From NCBI GenBank assembly GCA_947095585.1, contig OX352763.1, positions 111,331,908 to 111,395,907 of the forward strand: a DNA stretch of 64,000 bases, read 5' to 3'. Positions 10,230 to 20,288 of the stretch are shown piece after piece. The notes under the pieces were generated by a model that saw only the letters and a list, made by a program, of their open reading frames with translations, was not told where the DNA came from and made no database searches. The DNA comes from Nephrocerus scutellatus. Taxonomy: Eukaryota; Arthropoda; Insecta; Diptera; Pipunculidae. A program made the translations under genes and the position numbers. Numbering within the stretch: position 1 is the stretch's first letter; each line of letters starts with the position of its first letter.

Positions 10230-10600
10230 TGCTACGGTTACAAGCATAATTCAGGAGGGTGTGAGAAAAGTTATCCCTTTCATGACTGAATGGATCAAAC
10301 CGAAGGATTTAAGCTGCGAAGAGGCTTCTGGGAACCGGGAAGTATGCTTTCGGTTATATAAACAAAACCCCACTGTGGAAAACCGAACCAAATTTAGACG
10401 AGTCAGAAATGATTGCAATGCCTACCTTAGACGAGTCAAATTCGACTATGACCAGAATCTGAGACAACAAATACTTAAATGTCCCAAAGGTAGTAAGTAA
10501 TATTGGTCATTCGTGAAACGATTTGCCTCGTTTTCAATTCCAACGCTCATTCACAATGACAGAAACTGTCTATTGGATTAACGTGTGTAACTGCAAGAAA
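10230..10600 (+). mobile_element. CR1/jockey-like LINE fragment (endonuclease-RT linker)
   Basis: The translation reads FRLYKQNPTVENRTKFRRVR, then NDCNAYLRRVKFDYDQNL, then QQILKCPKGSK; after one in-frame stop comes YWSFVKR. This is the basic linker between endonuclease and reverse transcriptase typical of insect CR1/jockey LINEs. It is probably the 5' part of the LINE that resumes near 11700. Confidence 0.7.
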
Positions 10601-10892
10601 CGCAAAACCCCACGGTACTCTTCGGACGACGATCATCATTAGATGTACCAGCAATAACTCACTGGTAAGAGCTGAGTCTATCTTACACCAACAACCGGTT
10701 GTATGATGCGCAACTTCTCGTCGAGCAACTATCGTATCGGTAACATCAGGTGGGTCCACTGATTTACTATGATTGGTAACACAGGGACACCTCTGATGTT
10801 ACAAATACTGTGCTCTACCTGTATATGGGTAGTAAATCACAGCCCCCACGTTACATCACCAGAACAAACTGTTGTGTTGTGTTGTCCACAGA

Positions 10893-11300
10893 CCCAGTCA
10901 ATCTTACTGTCAAACCGGTCCGTTGGGCAAGACAACTCCCGTTGTACCAAAGGCTATCTTGGTGAGATTTAGACTCAATGATCTCGGTTCGTTTAGATAT
11001 GAGTGCCTGGGTGGTTGCAAACCAGACCCTGGCAGCACATTCATCCGGAACCTCTAAACATATCACCTACTACAAGGACTCTAAAGCAAGCGCCACCAAA
11101 CAGTCAACCTTACTGTCAAACCGGTCCGTTGGGCAAGACAACCCCCGTGGTATCAAAGGCTATCTTGGTGAGATTTAGTATCAACGTTCTCGGTTCGTTC
11201 AGATACGAGTGACTGGGTGGTTGCAAAGCAGACCCTGGCAGCACATTCGGCCGGAACCTCAAAACATATCACTTACTACTACTTACTCTAAAACAATCAC
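10893..11300. repeat. 206-bp tandem duplication
   Basis: Two adjacent units share CTTACTGTCAAACCGGTCCG (10903 and 11109, 206 bp apart), GGCTATCTTGGTGAGATTTA, TGGGTGGTTGCAAA and CAGACCCTGGCAGCACATTC. Divergence is about 10 percent by eye. No coding signal is convincing. It lies between two recognisable parts of a LINE, so it may be an insertion or part of that LINE. Confidence 0.85.
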
Positions 11301-11700
11301 CAGCAAGCAGTCCTAGGCCGCCTTGAATATAACTATTCCAGGCACTCCAGCGGTTAAACGGTGTAAGAACGAGCCACTAAATACGAAGAGCACACCCAAA
11401 AAATTAACCTATAAGTACCAGTAACCCATTCTGGGTCGCTAAAGTACGAAGACATTGTCAAATCATGAGCATAGTCTCAAGTACCCGTGGCCCTTTTATT
11501 TTCTTCCACGGCAAAGCCCCGCACCCTACCCATATATAGAGTTAGGATTGTCACAATGACAATCCAACTGTCAGCTCTATAGACAAGGCTTGCTTCACAT
11601 TTCGCAGCTAGCTCTAGGCTACCAGATAGCGCCTTATCACCGCCTGTGCTTGCGAGAGTCGAATCCTCTATGGGACTGATTTACTTTCGTGCTCGTCAAG
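11301..11700. other. Decayed LINE interior or insertion
   Basis: No domain could be read. By position this should be the region just before the RT domain of the LINE. A short inverted pair, GATTGTCA / TGACAATC, lies at 11547-11565. Confidence 0.35.
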
Positions 11701-12069
11701 AGGCCGAGATTATTAAATTTTAAATGATCTCAACATTCATAAATCTGCTGGACTGGTATTCCTGCTATAGTTGTGAAGAGGTGTTCTTCAACGTTGGCAT
11801 TGCCACTGCGCAGGCTTTTCCATTTCTTTTATTTTTCTGGACTCTTCCCAAGCAATTGGAAAACGGTCTTTGCCCATCCTGTTTATAAAAAATGTGATCC
11901 GTATCATCTATTTTCTCGTACCGACCCATTGCGCTAACATCCATATTTTCTAATGTCATGGAAACGTTGATCAGTCAGTATCTTATGCAATACCTTGAAT
12001 CACGTGAAATCCTTAGCGACGAGCAGTATGGTTTTCGAAGGTAACGTTCTACAGTTGATCTGATGGCAT

Positions 12070-12442
12070 CATCATATTTGGCTCTACAACCGGGGTCCGG
12101 TCCTGGCGTCCCGCAAAAAGTCTCTCCACCGGTCCCGATTTCTCATCATCGTAGATCTCATCATTATAGAGTCCCGGAATCGTCCTTCCTCACATACGGG
12201 GCCAACAATTCTCCGTAAGACTTTTCTCTCGAACGCGGCTAAGAGGTCAGAATGCTTTTTGCTAAGCACCCAAGTCTCGGATCCATATGTAAGTACTGGT
12301 ATGACCATTGTCTTATATATCAGCAGCTTGGATGTTATGGATAAGTCCTTGGTTTAAAGATTCTTGACAGGCTATAGTAAGCTTTGTTGGCTTTAAGCAA
12401 CCGTGCGCGTATTTCTGGTTCCATGCTGTTATAGGCTGCTAT
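12070..12442 (-). mobile_element. 5'-truncated LINE 3' end nested in the CR1-like LINE
   Basis: On the minus strand it encodes EIRARLLKANKAYYSLSRIF, then VLTYGSETWVLSKKHSDLL, AAFERKVLRRIVGPV and DRWRDFLRDARTGPRL, the C-terminal end of an RTE-type ORF. It ends GGTTGTAGAGCC plus an ATGATG-type tail. The 17-bp sequence AGTTGATCTGATGGCAT flanks it at 12053-12069 and 12443-12459, so this is a clean target-primed insertion. Confidence 0.9.
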
Positions 12443-12918
12443 AGTTGATCTGATGGCATATGATGATGAAAAGTGGAACCAGTCTATTCACAAATTTGGT
12501 GAAGCAAAGTTGTTGCACTCGATATTTTCAATGTATTTGACAGAGTCTAGCATCAAGCTCTTTTGTCGAAAATGAATACCGATTTAATTGATAAGACCCT
12601 GCTTGTTGAGACTAGTAACTACCATTCTGACCGTTCAATTCAGGTCGTATTAGACGGTTTTAAATCAAGTGTTCACCGCATAAACGCCGGTGTTCCCCAA
12701 GGCTCTGTTTTATCCCCGACACTCTTTCTCATTTTCATTAACGATCTCCTATTCGCTACTTCTAATCCAATTCATTCTTTCGCTGTCGACAGCACTCAGC
12801 TTTTCATATGAGTTCGCGCTTTCTGCACGCCCCTCTTCATCCCAAGTGGAAATCGAACAAAAACGTATGTCAAGCACGTTAAATTCTGACCTTGAGAGCA
12901 TAACAAGGTTGGGGCTAC

Positions 12919-13453
12919 TTCTTCTTCTTATGTCCTAGGGCCTCTTGTCCCCTTGTGGGTCCTAGGGCCTCTACTACGCCTACGCGCCGTCGCGTGCGGT
13001 TCCTGGCAATGAGCTTCAGCTCTCTCCAACCCTTCCCCAACTGCTGTGGCTCCTCCTTAACTGTTCTGCGCCATGTATTTCTCGGACGACCCGTTCTTCT
13101 ACCATCCTGAGATAACGGATTCCATTGCATTGCGTAGTTTGTTATGGAACTGTCACCTTTTCTGAGTGTATGACCAATCCACTGGATGGTTGTGCCTATT
13201 GGTTCCTGACCCGTTCTCTGGCAAAGATGTTCGTTAGAGATACGGTTAGGCCAGAAAACCCTTAAGATGTTCCAGAGGCAACTATTTACAAACATTTGTA
13301 ATCTTTTTGTGATAGTAGCGGTCACCTTCCAAGTGCTGCACCCATACAACAGCATAGATTCAACATTTGAACGGAACAGTCGCAGCTTGGTGTTTAAGCT
13401 GATCGCATTGCTTCGCCATATCATGGACATCATTCCAAACACTAATTTTGATT
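12919..13453 (-). mobile_element. 5'-truncated RTE-like LINE 3' end nested in the CR1-like LINE
   Basis: The minus-strand translation reads MSMIWRSNAISLNTKLRLFR, then VESMLLYGCSTWKV, WIGHTLRKGDSSI, RRTGRPRNTWRRTVKEE, and ends with an (AAG)n tail. The 10-bp duplication TTGGGGCTAC lies at 12909-12918 and 13454-13463. A second copy of the same family is at 15395-16020. Confidence 0.9.
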
Positions 13454-14225
13454 TTGGGGCTACATAATACCTAGAGTAGAATTTAACGCTTCCAAAACCC
13501 AATGCTGTCTTCTGTCGGCCAAGCGTAATTTAAACTTCCAACCTTTATCCATGAATGGATCCTGCATTAAAGAAACTGAAAAAATGTTCTCGGTATGTGC
13601 GTCAACAACAAGCTTCGTTGGAACAACCACATATTTTCCATCTTCAAGAATGCTGCGAAATGTTTAGGTTTCCTAAAACGTTGCAAGATGAACTTCACTC
13701 ACTACCTCAGACCTGGCTACTATTTGTAAGGCATATACTCGCCCTAAGCTTAAATACAACTGTATTGTCTGGGCAAGTGCTCCCAAAACCACATTGCATC
13801 TACTTGACAGAGTTTATAGAACCGCGCGATACAACTTATTGGTGACGTAAATATCGCGACAACAATCGAATCGAACATCGTAGGAATGTTTTCTGCTTGT
13901 CACTGTTTTACCGCTTTTTCCATAATCGGTGTTCAAAAGAAATATCTAGGTGCATCCCACCCATCCTCCAACCCAACCGAAATACCCGTGCCTCAACTCG
14001 AGCTCACGGGTCCACCATTAAGCCTATCTTCGGACTAGCAACCAATTCAGAGATTCCTTCTTTAGCCGCACAATAGTTATGTGGAATGTGAATCACCAGA
14101 TTCTGTGTTTCCGCATTTTTATGATCTGCAGTCATTCAAGACACGTGTGCATAGACATCTCACCTTTTCCTCATCTTAATTTCCGAACGCCCATCTGTGC
14201 TAAGCATTATAAGGGTACATTATAA

Positions 14226-14749
14226 AAAAACGGCCGTATGGAACAATTTTTCACGTCGCTCATCACGACATATCATTTAATGGGATACATTGACGTTGCT
14301 AATGTCCAAAGGCCAAATAAATATCACTTCCAGACGATAGCAACAACGAATAAAAAAATGTATTCTTAAATTTTTTGAATATATTTGCTGTCTTTTCGTT
14401 GATTAAATTGATTTTTTATATTTTTTAAAAAGTACATATAGGTATGTACAATGTACGAGTATATGTATTTGAATATTTACTGGAAAGCACAGGCGATCTT
14501 TGGGATACGTCACTATTCGTAACGTAATCACTAAGCGAATTTGTTTTTGTTATTGCGTTGCGGACGTCGACGTCAATACCAGAAAGGGGCTGGTAATCTC
14601 TATAATGTAAATGAATCTTTTGTTGATGTTGTTTTTAGCAATTTTCAAATAGATTGCATTAGCTATTAGTCACGGTCTCACGGTGTTAGTTTGTACAATT
14701 GATCATAAATATTTATCTACACCTTCCGGGTATTCATTTGAATCATTCG
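14226..14749. other. No gene recognised
   Basis: AT-rich, including TATGTA-rich simple sequence at 14430-14480. Nothing coding was found. Confidence 0.45.
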
Positions 14750-15042
14750 TAAATTCTCTATATTAACTTCGCGTGCTCGTGTGTTTGTTTGTTTGTGGCT
14801 GGCTGGCTGACCAAATCTTATGATCAATTCTTAATCCACTTCCTATAGCCCGCTTTTATTCAAACGCACACATGTCTATCCTCGATGACAACCCTTTTTG
14901 TAAAAATTTGGAAGTGATCAAGTCACAGGACAAGGGCCATATTAATTTTTTCAAAATTAACTCGATTTTATTACTTTGCACACATGTGTATCTCCGATAA
15001 GTGAGTTTACATAAAGAATTAAATTTTTATGGGTTGTTTTTC
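14750..15042 (-). repeat. AACAACCCAT-family dispersed repeat, copy 1
   Basis: Starts AAATTCTCTATATTAACTTC, followed by GCGTGCTCGTGTG and GGCTGGCTGACCAAATCTTA, then contains CACATGTCTATCCTCGATGA and TTTTGTAAAAATTTGGAAGT. It ends with TTTTTATGGGTTGTTTTT. The same ends and internal blocks recur at 16801, 36318, 36740, 39881, 42828, 44715 and 61683. Confidence 0.85.
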
Positions 15043-15394
15043 AATTGGTACCTGAAGCTCTCGCGGTTATAGTTATTGCGTCTATCGGATGAACCTATGA
15101 ACAGGCCTAAACTAGTAAAAGAGGTTGTCAATATATTTATTATAGTAGTTTAGGAAGTAATTCGATTAAAAAAGCCCAAAATGGGAAATCTTTATCAAAA
15201 ACTGAATTTGTAATTGCTCAAGGAATCTTTTGAGAAGAGATTTATCCTTTCTTGGCAAACTGCATTTGAAACCCACTCTTCCGCTCATCCTTGGTGCAGT
15301 TTTTGGCGACAGCAGGCACAACATTTGCAACATTTTTGAGTCCTTTAAGTTTTTGGAAGCTCTTCTCTTCTCTTTATGTCATATATCCCCTTGT
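15043..15394. other. No gene recognised
   Basis: Spacer between a dispersed repeat and an RTE fragment; no coding signal. Confidence 0.4.
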
Positions 15395-16020
15395 GGGTCA
15401 TAGGGCCTCTACTACGCATACGAGCCATCGCGTGCGGTTTCCGAGCTTCAGCTTTAGCTCTCTCCAACTCTTCCCCAATTGCCGTGACTCCTCCTCAACT
15501 GTTCTGCGCCATGTATTTCTCGAACGACCCGTTCTTCTACCATCCTGAGATAACGGATTCCATTGCATTGCGTAGCTTGCTATGAAACTGTCGCCTTTTC
15601 GGAGTGTATGACCAATCCACTGCCACTTCCGTCGTTGGATGGTTGTGCCTATTAATTTCTGACCCGTTCTCTGGTAAAGATGTTCGTTAGAGTTACGGTA
15701 AGACCAGAAGATGTTCCGTAGGCACCTATTTACGAACTTTTGTAATCTTTTTGTGATATTAGTGTTCACCTTCCAATTGCTGCACCCATACAACAGCACA
15801 GATTCAACATTTGAACGGAACAGTCGCAGCTTAGTGTTTAAGCTGATCGCATTGCTTCGCCATATCATGGACATTATTTCAAACACTGATTTGGCTTTGC
15901 CGATTCGGCTGACAATGTCCTGTTCGGTTCCACCTTCGGTCGAGACAATACTCCCAAGATATTGGAAACTCTCTACTCTCTCTACCGGTTGTCCAGCAAT
16001 GTTAACTTCGCTCATTTACA
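15395..16020 (-). mobile_element. RTE-like LINE fragment (RT C-terminal half)
   Basis: An open minus-strand frame of about 200 codons reads GQPVERVESFQYLGSIVSTE, then IGKAKSVFEIMSMIWRSNAI, LYGCSNWKV, KWQWIGHTLRKGDSF and RRTGRSRNTWRRTVEEE. This is the downstream half of an RTE/BovB-type reverse transcriptase ORF. It is the same family as the nested insertion at 12919, but longer at the 5' side. The catalytic core is absent, so it is a 5'-truncated copy. Confidence 0.88.
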
Positions 16021-16021
16021 A

Positions 16022-16215
16022 GCAGAGTAAGGTGATTACACCCAGCGAATAATCCAACACACCTTTCTTCGGATGTTGTCTGGCCAGAATAAAACCACCC
16101 AGAACTGTGTACATTGAAATCGCCCGCAACACCGATTACATTTTTACGACGTTTTGTGTGAATCAGACAGTGCATCAAAGTCGCTCTGAGTTGACAGTGC
16201 CTAAGTTGGCGCTTC
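16022..16215 (-). mobile_element. LINE endonuclease fragment
   Basis: The minus-strand translation contains NVIGVAGDFNVHSSGW, matching the GDFN(A/V)H active-site block of apurinic-type LINE endonucleases, followed by CVGLFAGCNHLTLLVNE. It belongs to a different LINE from the RTE piece, which probably inserted next to or into it. Confidence 0.7.
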
Positions 16216-16444
16216 TATACAAAACGCAATAGTGAATGCTTCGCCTCTCAGCCATGTGTTTTTTTAATTAAATAGCGGATTGGGTCCATTAAGGATTAAG
16301 CCCTCAATAAATATATACAGGGTCACCAGTAGTCTGTATTTCCTCTTTGTTGAAGGTTTAGCCAAAAGTTTAATTAAATAAAAACGCGACCGTTTAGTTT
16401 AAAGTTCATAAAGCAATTCAATTTCCTTTTATTATTTGTTACCT

Positions 16445-16620
16445 GGGCATTCAATAGGCGCGTTCGAGGGAACTGACGGTTCTCAGATTTTCTCTCTCTC
16501 CTCACTAAAGAGGTAAACATTCAGTCGAGCAACATAATCAGATATCTGTCAGCTCGGCATTAAAGCGCTTTACATATACATACCTGGCGCGTTGGCTTTG
16601 CGCTTCAAAAATAAATTAGT
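16445..16620 (+). repeat. GCGTTCGAG dispersed repeat, copy 1
   Basis: Blocks GCGCGTTCGAGGGAAC, ACATTCAGTCGAGCAACA, CTGTCAGCTCGGCATTAAA and AAGCGCTTTACATA recur near 17730-17925 (inverted) and at 30100-30290 and 30515-30690. No ORF. Confidence 0.6.
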
Positions 16621-16800
16621 AATATGAATTGATGTTATTTAATTAATAAAATTTAGTTTTATAAAAATAAATCAAAATAGTTATTAAAATAAAGACTTTA
16701 AAGTGATAATTACCTACAAATAAGAATGTACGACAACGAAGTTGGCCGCAAAGCGCACTAATAACTTGACAATTTTGTGAAAACTGAACATCAAGCAACA

Positions 16801-17682
16801 AAAAAACAACCCATAAAAATTAAAATTGTTCATCTAAATTCTCTAATCGCAGAAATTGATATGGGAGCCCCTCGATCCTGGGCCATTTTTTTTTATTGTA
16901 GGAGAAAATCATCGAAACAAACATTTGACATCAGATGTTAAAATTGAAAAGGCTCAGATCATTTTATTCTGAGCACTTAGAGCACGCTCATACTCTGAGC
17001 AAATAAGAAACACGAACATTTATCTTGAGAACTCTTTGACTGCTCTGAACTAATTTATGAAAACGCCAAATGACAGAATATTGTGAAAACTTGTTGTTCT
17101 ATCTGTAAGTTGATATCGACAACAAAAAAAACGACATCAATAAAAATACAATTCAGTATATAATAAAAATGTAAGTTGAAGTAAGCATAAAACATGTATG
17201 TCTCGTTTCATTTGCTGGGTTCATTTGTGCGTGCGCTAAGATTTCTCTCTCTCTCCACCACCACCAAAACCATGCAGCGCAGCCGACTGCGCAGCACACA
17301 CCGCACACAGTCCATAAAGGGCGTCGAATATCTGATGCCAGTACAGATATTTAAAAAATGTATAAGGGCCTTGCGGCCGAACCCGGGACCCGATCACTAC
17401 CAAATTTTCGAAAAAGTATTGTTTATTGGGTATACACATGTGTGTAAAATTTGAAGAAAATCGGGTAAATTTTTTAAAATTTTTGTTTGGGAGCCCCCCG
17501 ACCCCGCAGCCCGAGGGGCCTCAAAATTTAATAGAAAGTGTTGTCTCCGGAAATACACATGTGTGCAAAATTTCAATAAAATCGGGCCATGGGAAGTGGG
17601 TTAAAAATTGATCGCAAGAATCCACGACAGACGACCGACGACCGACGACCCACGGGCAAGTGAAGTTAATATAGAGAATTTA
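16801..17682 (+). repeat. AACAACCCAT-family dispersed repeat, copy 2 (long form)
   Basis: Begins AACAACCCATAAAAATTAAA and ends AAGTTAATATAGAGAATTTA. The right half has two internal units, each with ACACATGTGTG, AAATTT(G/C)AA(G/T)(A/A)AAATCGGG and GGGAGCCCC-type text. The middle (about 16940-17330) is a longer unrelated-looking segment, including a CT microsatellite, not present in the shorter copies. Immediately before the right end is a short GACGACCGACGACC repeat. Confidence 0.8.
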
Positions 17683-17729
17683 AAAAAGCAATGCTTGCGG
17701 TATGTATCAAATCTTCATACTTGTAGAAC

Positions 17730-17925
17730 ATAAAAATTTCGGGCAAGGCGAAGCCAACGCGCCCGGTATGTAAAGCGCTTAAAAACTTGTCAAAGACAAC
17801 CACCATAGCGAGGAGAATACGAATCCAAAATAGTCTCCGGATTCTTCCTTTAGGAATCGTTTTCGAGTTATTGAGAATACGGAGGATACGGAGACCTCCG
17901 CATCTCAAACGCACCCAATAGTTCA
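17730..17925 (-). repeat. GCGTTCGAG dispersed repeat, copy 2 (inverted)
   Basis: On the reverse strand AAGCGCTTTACATACC, GCGCGTTGGCTT and a GAGATGCGGAGGTCTCCGTA block match the family. It is the mirror partner of the copy at 16445, with the AACAACCCAT repeat between them. Confidence 0.55.
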
Positions 17926-18053
17926 ATTTATAAACACAAAATGTTCTTATATTTTTCAACACTCTTCTAATATTTTTGCGAAACACGAAGCAATAATTGA
18001 TCCCAGATATTAAAAGAATTTTATTAAATCGATTTTTTGCCAATCTATTTTAT

Positions 18054-18182
18054 AGCGCTTTCGATTTGCTGGATACAGTTAATTTTTGATGTCCTATTTC
18101 TACAACGTTCTCTGGTTTTCGTTGAGAACACAGTCTAAATGGGACAGCAAGCATTCACTTTATCCAGCTAATCGAAAGCGCT
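18054..18182. mobile_element. Miniature fold-back element (129 bp)
   Basis: AGCGCTTTCGATTTGCTGGA at the left is mirrored at the right (reverse strand AGCGCTTTCGATTAGCTGGA). The pairing continues inward through TGTCCTATTT / AAATGGGACA to a GTTCTC / GAGAAC loop, so nearly the whole element can fold into one hairpin. No ORF. Its end resembles that of the 6332 MITE (CG(C/T)(G/T)TTCGATT), which may indicate kinship. Confidence 0.7.
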
Positions 18183-18530
18183 GTTAAATACAAAACAAAT
18201 TACAAGTACTTTAGAACTATTTTGATATTTAATTTTTATTGGTCTAAATTCGGATTAAATATCATAAAAGATTTTTCAAACTTTTTACTACAAATGTACT
18301 TAACTCACCACATATTCAAGAATTATGAGTGATGTATGAGGTATGGAGTATGACACATCACTCTAATGTCAAATGGTTCCAATTGAAAAAATCAATACAT
18401 CGCGTGCAAAATTTTGTTTACAGTCCAATAATTTTACAAATAAAATAGGAAATGTGGTTGTGCCAAATAATAGTTTAAGAAAAAGTGAAATAATAAAAAA
18501 ACACCTTTAATATTCAACTATATTAAAAAC
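18183..18530. other. Upstream region of Traf6
   Basis: AT-rich region directly before the Traf6 start. A TAATGTCAAATGG motif is at 18363-18375. No TATA box was assigned. It should hold the promoter and 5' leader, but no signal is decisive. Confidence 0.4.
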
Positions 18531-19877
18531 ATGTCCACCACAACCGACCGACCAATGAAATCCGTGGACAACAAACAAAGAATTCTACATAATTCTGAAG
18601 AAATGAATCATATACATCAACATCAGCAGAAGAACAACAAAACAGCACCAACTCCACCCAATACTCTTTCAGTGACAAAATCGTACGCTGCTCCACCTAC
18701 TATTCCACCACCGTCAATAACTTCCGACAATGAAGACGTGGATGGTGGGTATTTGGACTCTCGCTACGAATGTTCCATTTGTATTCATTGGCTTAATGAG
18801 CCCGTTCTGACATCATGTGGTCATCGCTTTTGCAAATCATGCATAAACTCCTGGCTGCGTAATCACAATCAATGCTGCCCGCTTGATAATAAGCAATTGA
18901 TTTCTGAGCAAGACATTTTCCCGGATCGTTTTACGCAACGTGAAATCGACCAAATTAAATGGAAATGTCCCAATGCCCGGAAAGGTTGTACAGTGGTAGC
19001 ATCGCCAATTGAAATTGACAAGCATTTGACATTGTGCATATTTCAGGAGCAATTTATCGAAGAGAAATGCCCATTTGCAAGTGTAAAGTGTGCATTTATT
19101 TCAAAAACCAGTTATTCTTCAAGCACTGACACGAGCATCATGGAACAGCATCTGACCGAGGATGTAGCACACCATATGTCCCTTATTCTCGATGCATTTC
19201 AAAAGACTTCCACTGCGAATTGGAATCCACAAAAGGAGACACCAACAACAAATGGACATCTACCACCTCCACCGCCACAGTATGCAAATGAAGCTGATGA
19301 GAATCTCATTAAAGCAATGTATCAGCGAATAGTCGTGCTGGAGCAACGCTGTCGTGAGCAGGATGTTAAAATTGAGAATCTCTCCAAACAAATTTTTTCC
19401 AATCGCCAGCAAATCGATCCTCGTTATAGTAACGGTGTCATCATTTGGGAAATTGCCCCATTTTCATCTCTTGTCGAGCAAATGCGAGCAAATGCAAATA
19501 AGCAGGTATACAGCCGTGAGTGCTATACCTCACCGCACGGCTACAAGTTTTGTGCGCGCATCAAGGTACAACCAAAGCAAGATCATCTACTAAGTTTACA
19601 TGTACACCTGATGCAATCAGAGAACGATTATCACTTAGAATGGCCATTTAATGGGCGCATTAAACTCTGTATGATTCATCCAAGTGATCCACAACTGTCA
19701 CAACACGATACGGTTATGACAAACCCAGAGATTCTCGCTTTCCATCAGCCATGTGAGCGAATAAGTGCACGGGGATTTGGATTTATCGAATATGCAAATA
19801 TCGCAGACATCATGATGAAAGGATTTTGCGGCTACAATGATAGACTGGTCATTAAAATACAAATTAATATTGTGTAG
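18531..19877 (+). CDS. Traf6: TRAF6-type RING E3 ligase / TNF-receptor-associated factor
   Basis: Encodes 448 residues in a single exon, close to the length of Drosophila dTRAF6. A disordered N-terminus (1-75, His/Gln/Pro-rich) precedes a RING finger: Cys81, Cys84, Cys96, His98, Cys101, Cys104, Cys116 and Asp119, the C3HC3D pattern of TRAF6. TRAF-type zinc fingers follow (KCPNARKGC at 145-153 with His165/Cys169, and CPFASVKC at 180-187). A short coiled coil (about 255-290) leads to a complete MATH/TRAF-C domain (about 302-447). Known role: cytoplasmic adaptor and ubiquitin ligase coupling Toll/Eiger-type receptors to NF-kB and JNK. The poly(A) signal is AATAAA at 19971. The frame is intact with no oddities. 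Confidence 0.93.
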   Translation: MSTTTDRPMKSVDNKQRILHNSEEMNHIHQHQQKNNKTAPTPPNTLSVTKSYAAPPTIPPPSITSDNEDVDGGYLDSRYECSICIHWLNEPVLTSCGHRFCKSCINSWLRNHNQCCPLDNKQLISEQDIFPDRFTQREIDQIKWKCPNARKGCTVVASPIEIDKHLTLCIFQEQFIEEKCPFASVKCAFISKTSYSSSTDTSIMEQHLTEDVAHHMSLILDAFQKTSTANWNPQKETPTTNGHLPPPPPQYANEADENLIKAMYQRIVVLEQRCREQDVKIENLSKQIFSNRQQIDPRYSNGVIIWEIAPFSSLVEQMRANANKQVYSRECYTSPHGYKFCARIKVQPKQDHLLSLHVHLMQSENDYHLEWPFNGRIKLCMIHPSDPQLSQHDTVMTNPEILAFHQPCERISARGFGFIEYANIADIMMKGFCGYNDRLVIKIQINIV

Positions 19878-20288
19878 GGTTTAAGTTTAATGTTTTTTTA
19901 AAAAGGCTAGGAAGAAATTTGATACATTTATAACTATGTATTTTTTATTAAACAAAAATATTAAAAACAAAATAAAAAAAAACCTTTTTTTTAACTTAAT
20001 ATATATGTAGAATAGTTGCTCCGTTCGCATACCATCTATCGGATTTGTAATCAGAAGATGACTCTTATGGTCATTAATAAGAACATAAAGCGCTTCAAAT
20101 TTTGCTTCACTCGCTACTCAATCAGCTATCACATGAATAATTGATTTGCCGAACACACGGGTCTCCTTGCTGTCCTTTGGCTAACTATAAAATTCAATTT
20201 AAAATTAAATGAATTAGAATATTTTTTTCTTTTCAAAAATTGAACAAAAAACCAACATTGTATTTGTCATATGTCATTGGCAAACTTA
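19878..20288. other. Convergent 3' region of Traf6 and zinc-finger gene A
   Basis: The two genes end facing each other. The interval holds both 3' untranslated regions; the Traf6 AATAAA is at 19971-19976. No other feature. Confidence 0.5.

Larger units (their letters stand above)
11701..14225 (+). mobile_element. CR1/jockey-like LINE, RT to C-terminus, twice interrupted
   Basis: Three blocks form one dead LINE. Block 1 (to 12069) reads GIPAIVVKRCSSTLALPLRR, then LFPSNWKTVFAHPVYKKCDP, and SSMVFEG before the break. Block 2 (12460-12918) has the RT core with GVPQGSVLSPTLFLIFINDL; the catalytic box has become FAVD. Block 3 (13464-14190) reads VEFNASKTQCCLLS, AYTRPKLKYNCIVWASAPKT, LLDRVYRTARY and a C-terminal DSFFSRTIVMWN. 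The breaks coincide with insertions at 12070-12442 and 12919-13453, each with a target-site duplication. Stops and frameshifts occur throughout. Confidence 0.88.
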
